Part shown: positions 4,816 through 5,370 of the stretch, one piece after another
How the letters are laid out: every line of letters begins with the position of its first letter
Numbering within the stretch: position 1 is the first letter of the stretch
Assembly: GCA_946626795.1 (NCBI GenBank)
Contig: CAMOUZ010000086.1
Coordinates: forward strand, 1-5,370
Length of the DNA stretch: 5,370 bases
Origin: an uncultured Clostridia bacterium
Lineage (GTDB): Bacteria > Bacillota > Clostridia > Christensenellales > CAG-1252
Direction of reading: 5' to 3'
Position numbers and translations under genes: made by a program
The notes under the pieces: generated by a model
The model's database searches: none
Told to the model about the DNA's origin: nothing
Seen by the model: only the letters and a program-made list of their open reading frames with translations

Positions 4816-5370
4816 TCAAGAGGGAACGATTGCGGAGATGAATTCCGTGGCGTCGAAAGGCAAAAGATCCTCTTTCCCCTCGCCCACGCCGACGAAAAGT
4901 ACGGGCACTTCCATCTCATTGCAGATGGCGATGACGACGCCGCCTTTCGCCGTGCCGTCCAGCTTGGTGAGGATAATGCCGTCAATATCAATGGCGTCAT
5001 TGAATATCTCCACTTGGGAGAGGGCATTTTGCCCCGTCGTAGCGTCGAGGACGATATAGCTCCTGTAATCCGCTTCGGGATAATCGCGAAGCACGACGCG
5101 GTTTATCTTCTTCAATTCTTCCATCAAATTCTTTTTATTATGCAGTCTGCCCGCCGTATCGATGAGGAGAACGTCCGTTTTCTTCGCCTTGCAAGAAGCG
5201 ATGGCGTCATAAACGACCGCCGCAGGATCCGCGCCTTCTTCGTGCTTGATGATGCGAACGTTGCTTCTATCCGCCCAAACCGCGAGCTGTTCCGCAGCCG
5301 CCGCGCGGAAGGTATCCGCCGCCGCGAGCACGACGCTCTTACCCATCGAGGTGAAATAATGCGCGAGTTT
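4816..5370 (-). CDS. ftsY: Signal recognition particle receptor FtsY, 3' part (starts beyond the right edge)
   Basis: FtsY is the membrane-associated receptor GTPase that pairs with Ffh to deliver ribosomes to the Sec translocon. The visible 184 residues are the C-terminal part of its G domain. The frame is open to the window edge, beginning KLAHYF, which normally follows the GKTTT P-loop by a few residues, so the N-terminal part and P-loop lie outside. Visible motifs, numbered from the edge, are G2 DTFRAAAAEQL at 19-29, G3 DTAGRLHNKKNLMEEL at 71-86, LDATTGQNAL at 108-117, G4 TKLDGTAKGG at 135-144 and the G5-region VGVGEGKEDLLPF at 160-172. TKLDGTAKGG, rather than the TKLDGDxRGG of Ffh, and DTFRAAA, rather than DTYRPAA, distinguish it as FtsY. 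The internal ATG at 5346 is not the true start because homology continues upstream of it. It is separated from ylxM by 163 nt holding a terminator and a promoter. Confidence 0.97.
   Translation of the reverse strand, partial: KLAHYFTSMGKSVVLAAADTFRAAAAEQLAVWADRSNVRIIKHEEGADPAAVVYDAIASCKAKKTDVLLIDTAGRLHNKKNLMEELKKINRVVLRDYPEADYRSYIVLDATTGQNALSQVEIFNDAIDIDGIILTKLDGTAKGGVVIAICNEMEVPVLFVGVGEGKEDLLPFDATEFISAIVPS

Overview
The window is a core bacterial housekeeping locus with every gene on the minus strand. Read in the direction of transcription (right to left) the order is ftsY (3' part only), ylxM, ffh, rpsP, khpA (ylqC), rimM, trmD, rbgA (ylqF) and rnhB (5' part only). This is the classic Bacillota (Firmicutes) gene order. 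YlxM, KhpA and the circularly permuted GTPase RbgA in this arrangement point to Gram-positive bacteria, and the even base composition with GC-rich third positions suggests a clostridial lineage rather than a low-GC Bacillus. Genus cannot be read from this stretch. TGA and TAA are both used as stops, so the ordinary bacterial code applies.

Right end (about 4650-5370): the last 184 codons of ftsY (SRP receptor GTPase) end at 4816. An intrinsic terminator follows (4747-4804), then a near-consensus sigma-A-type promoter (-35 at 4708-4713, -10 at 4685-4690, 17-bp spacer). The inferred transcript starts at or inside a small inverted repeat and has a leader of only about 25-30 nt. Middle and left (1-4652): eight genes run as one tightly packed unit with no recognisable terminator between them. 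Junctions are: ylxM/ffh abutting, ffh/rpsP 40 nt apart, rpsP/khpA 2 nt apart, khpA/rimM overlapping by 29 nt, rimM/trmD overlapping by 11 nt, trmD/rbgA overlapping by 4 nt (ATGA), rbgA/rnhB overlapping by 11 nt.

The genes combine membrane-protein targeting (FtsY, Ffh, and YlxM as a possible SRP-associated regulator) with ribosome and tRNA maturation: S16 and RimM for the 30S subunit, RbgA for the 50S subunit, TrmD for tRNA m1G37, the RNA-binding protein KhpA, and RNase HII for genome maintenance.

I found no mobile element, CRISPR array, RNA gene or new multi-gene system. The points worth a second look are modest: rplS (L19) is missing from its usual place between trmD and rbgA; TrmD has substitutions in its cofactor-binding knot; RbgA has an altered stretch after its G3 motif; and inverted repeats sit over the -35 and at the transcription start of the ylxM promoter.
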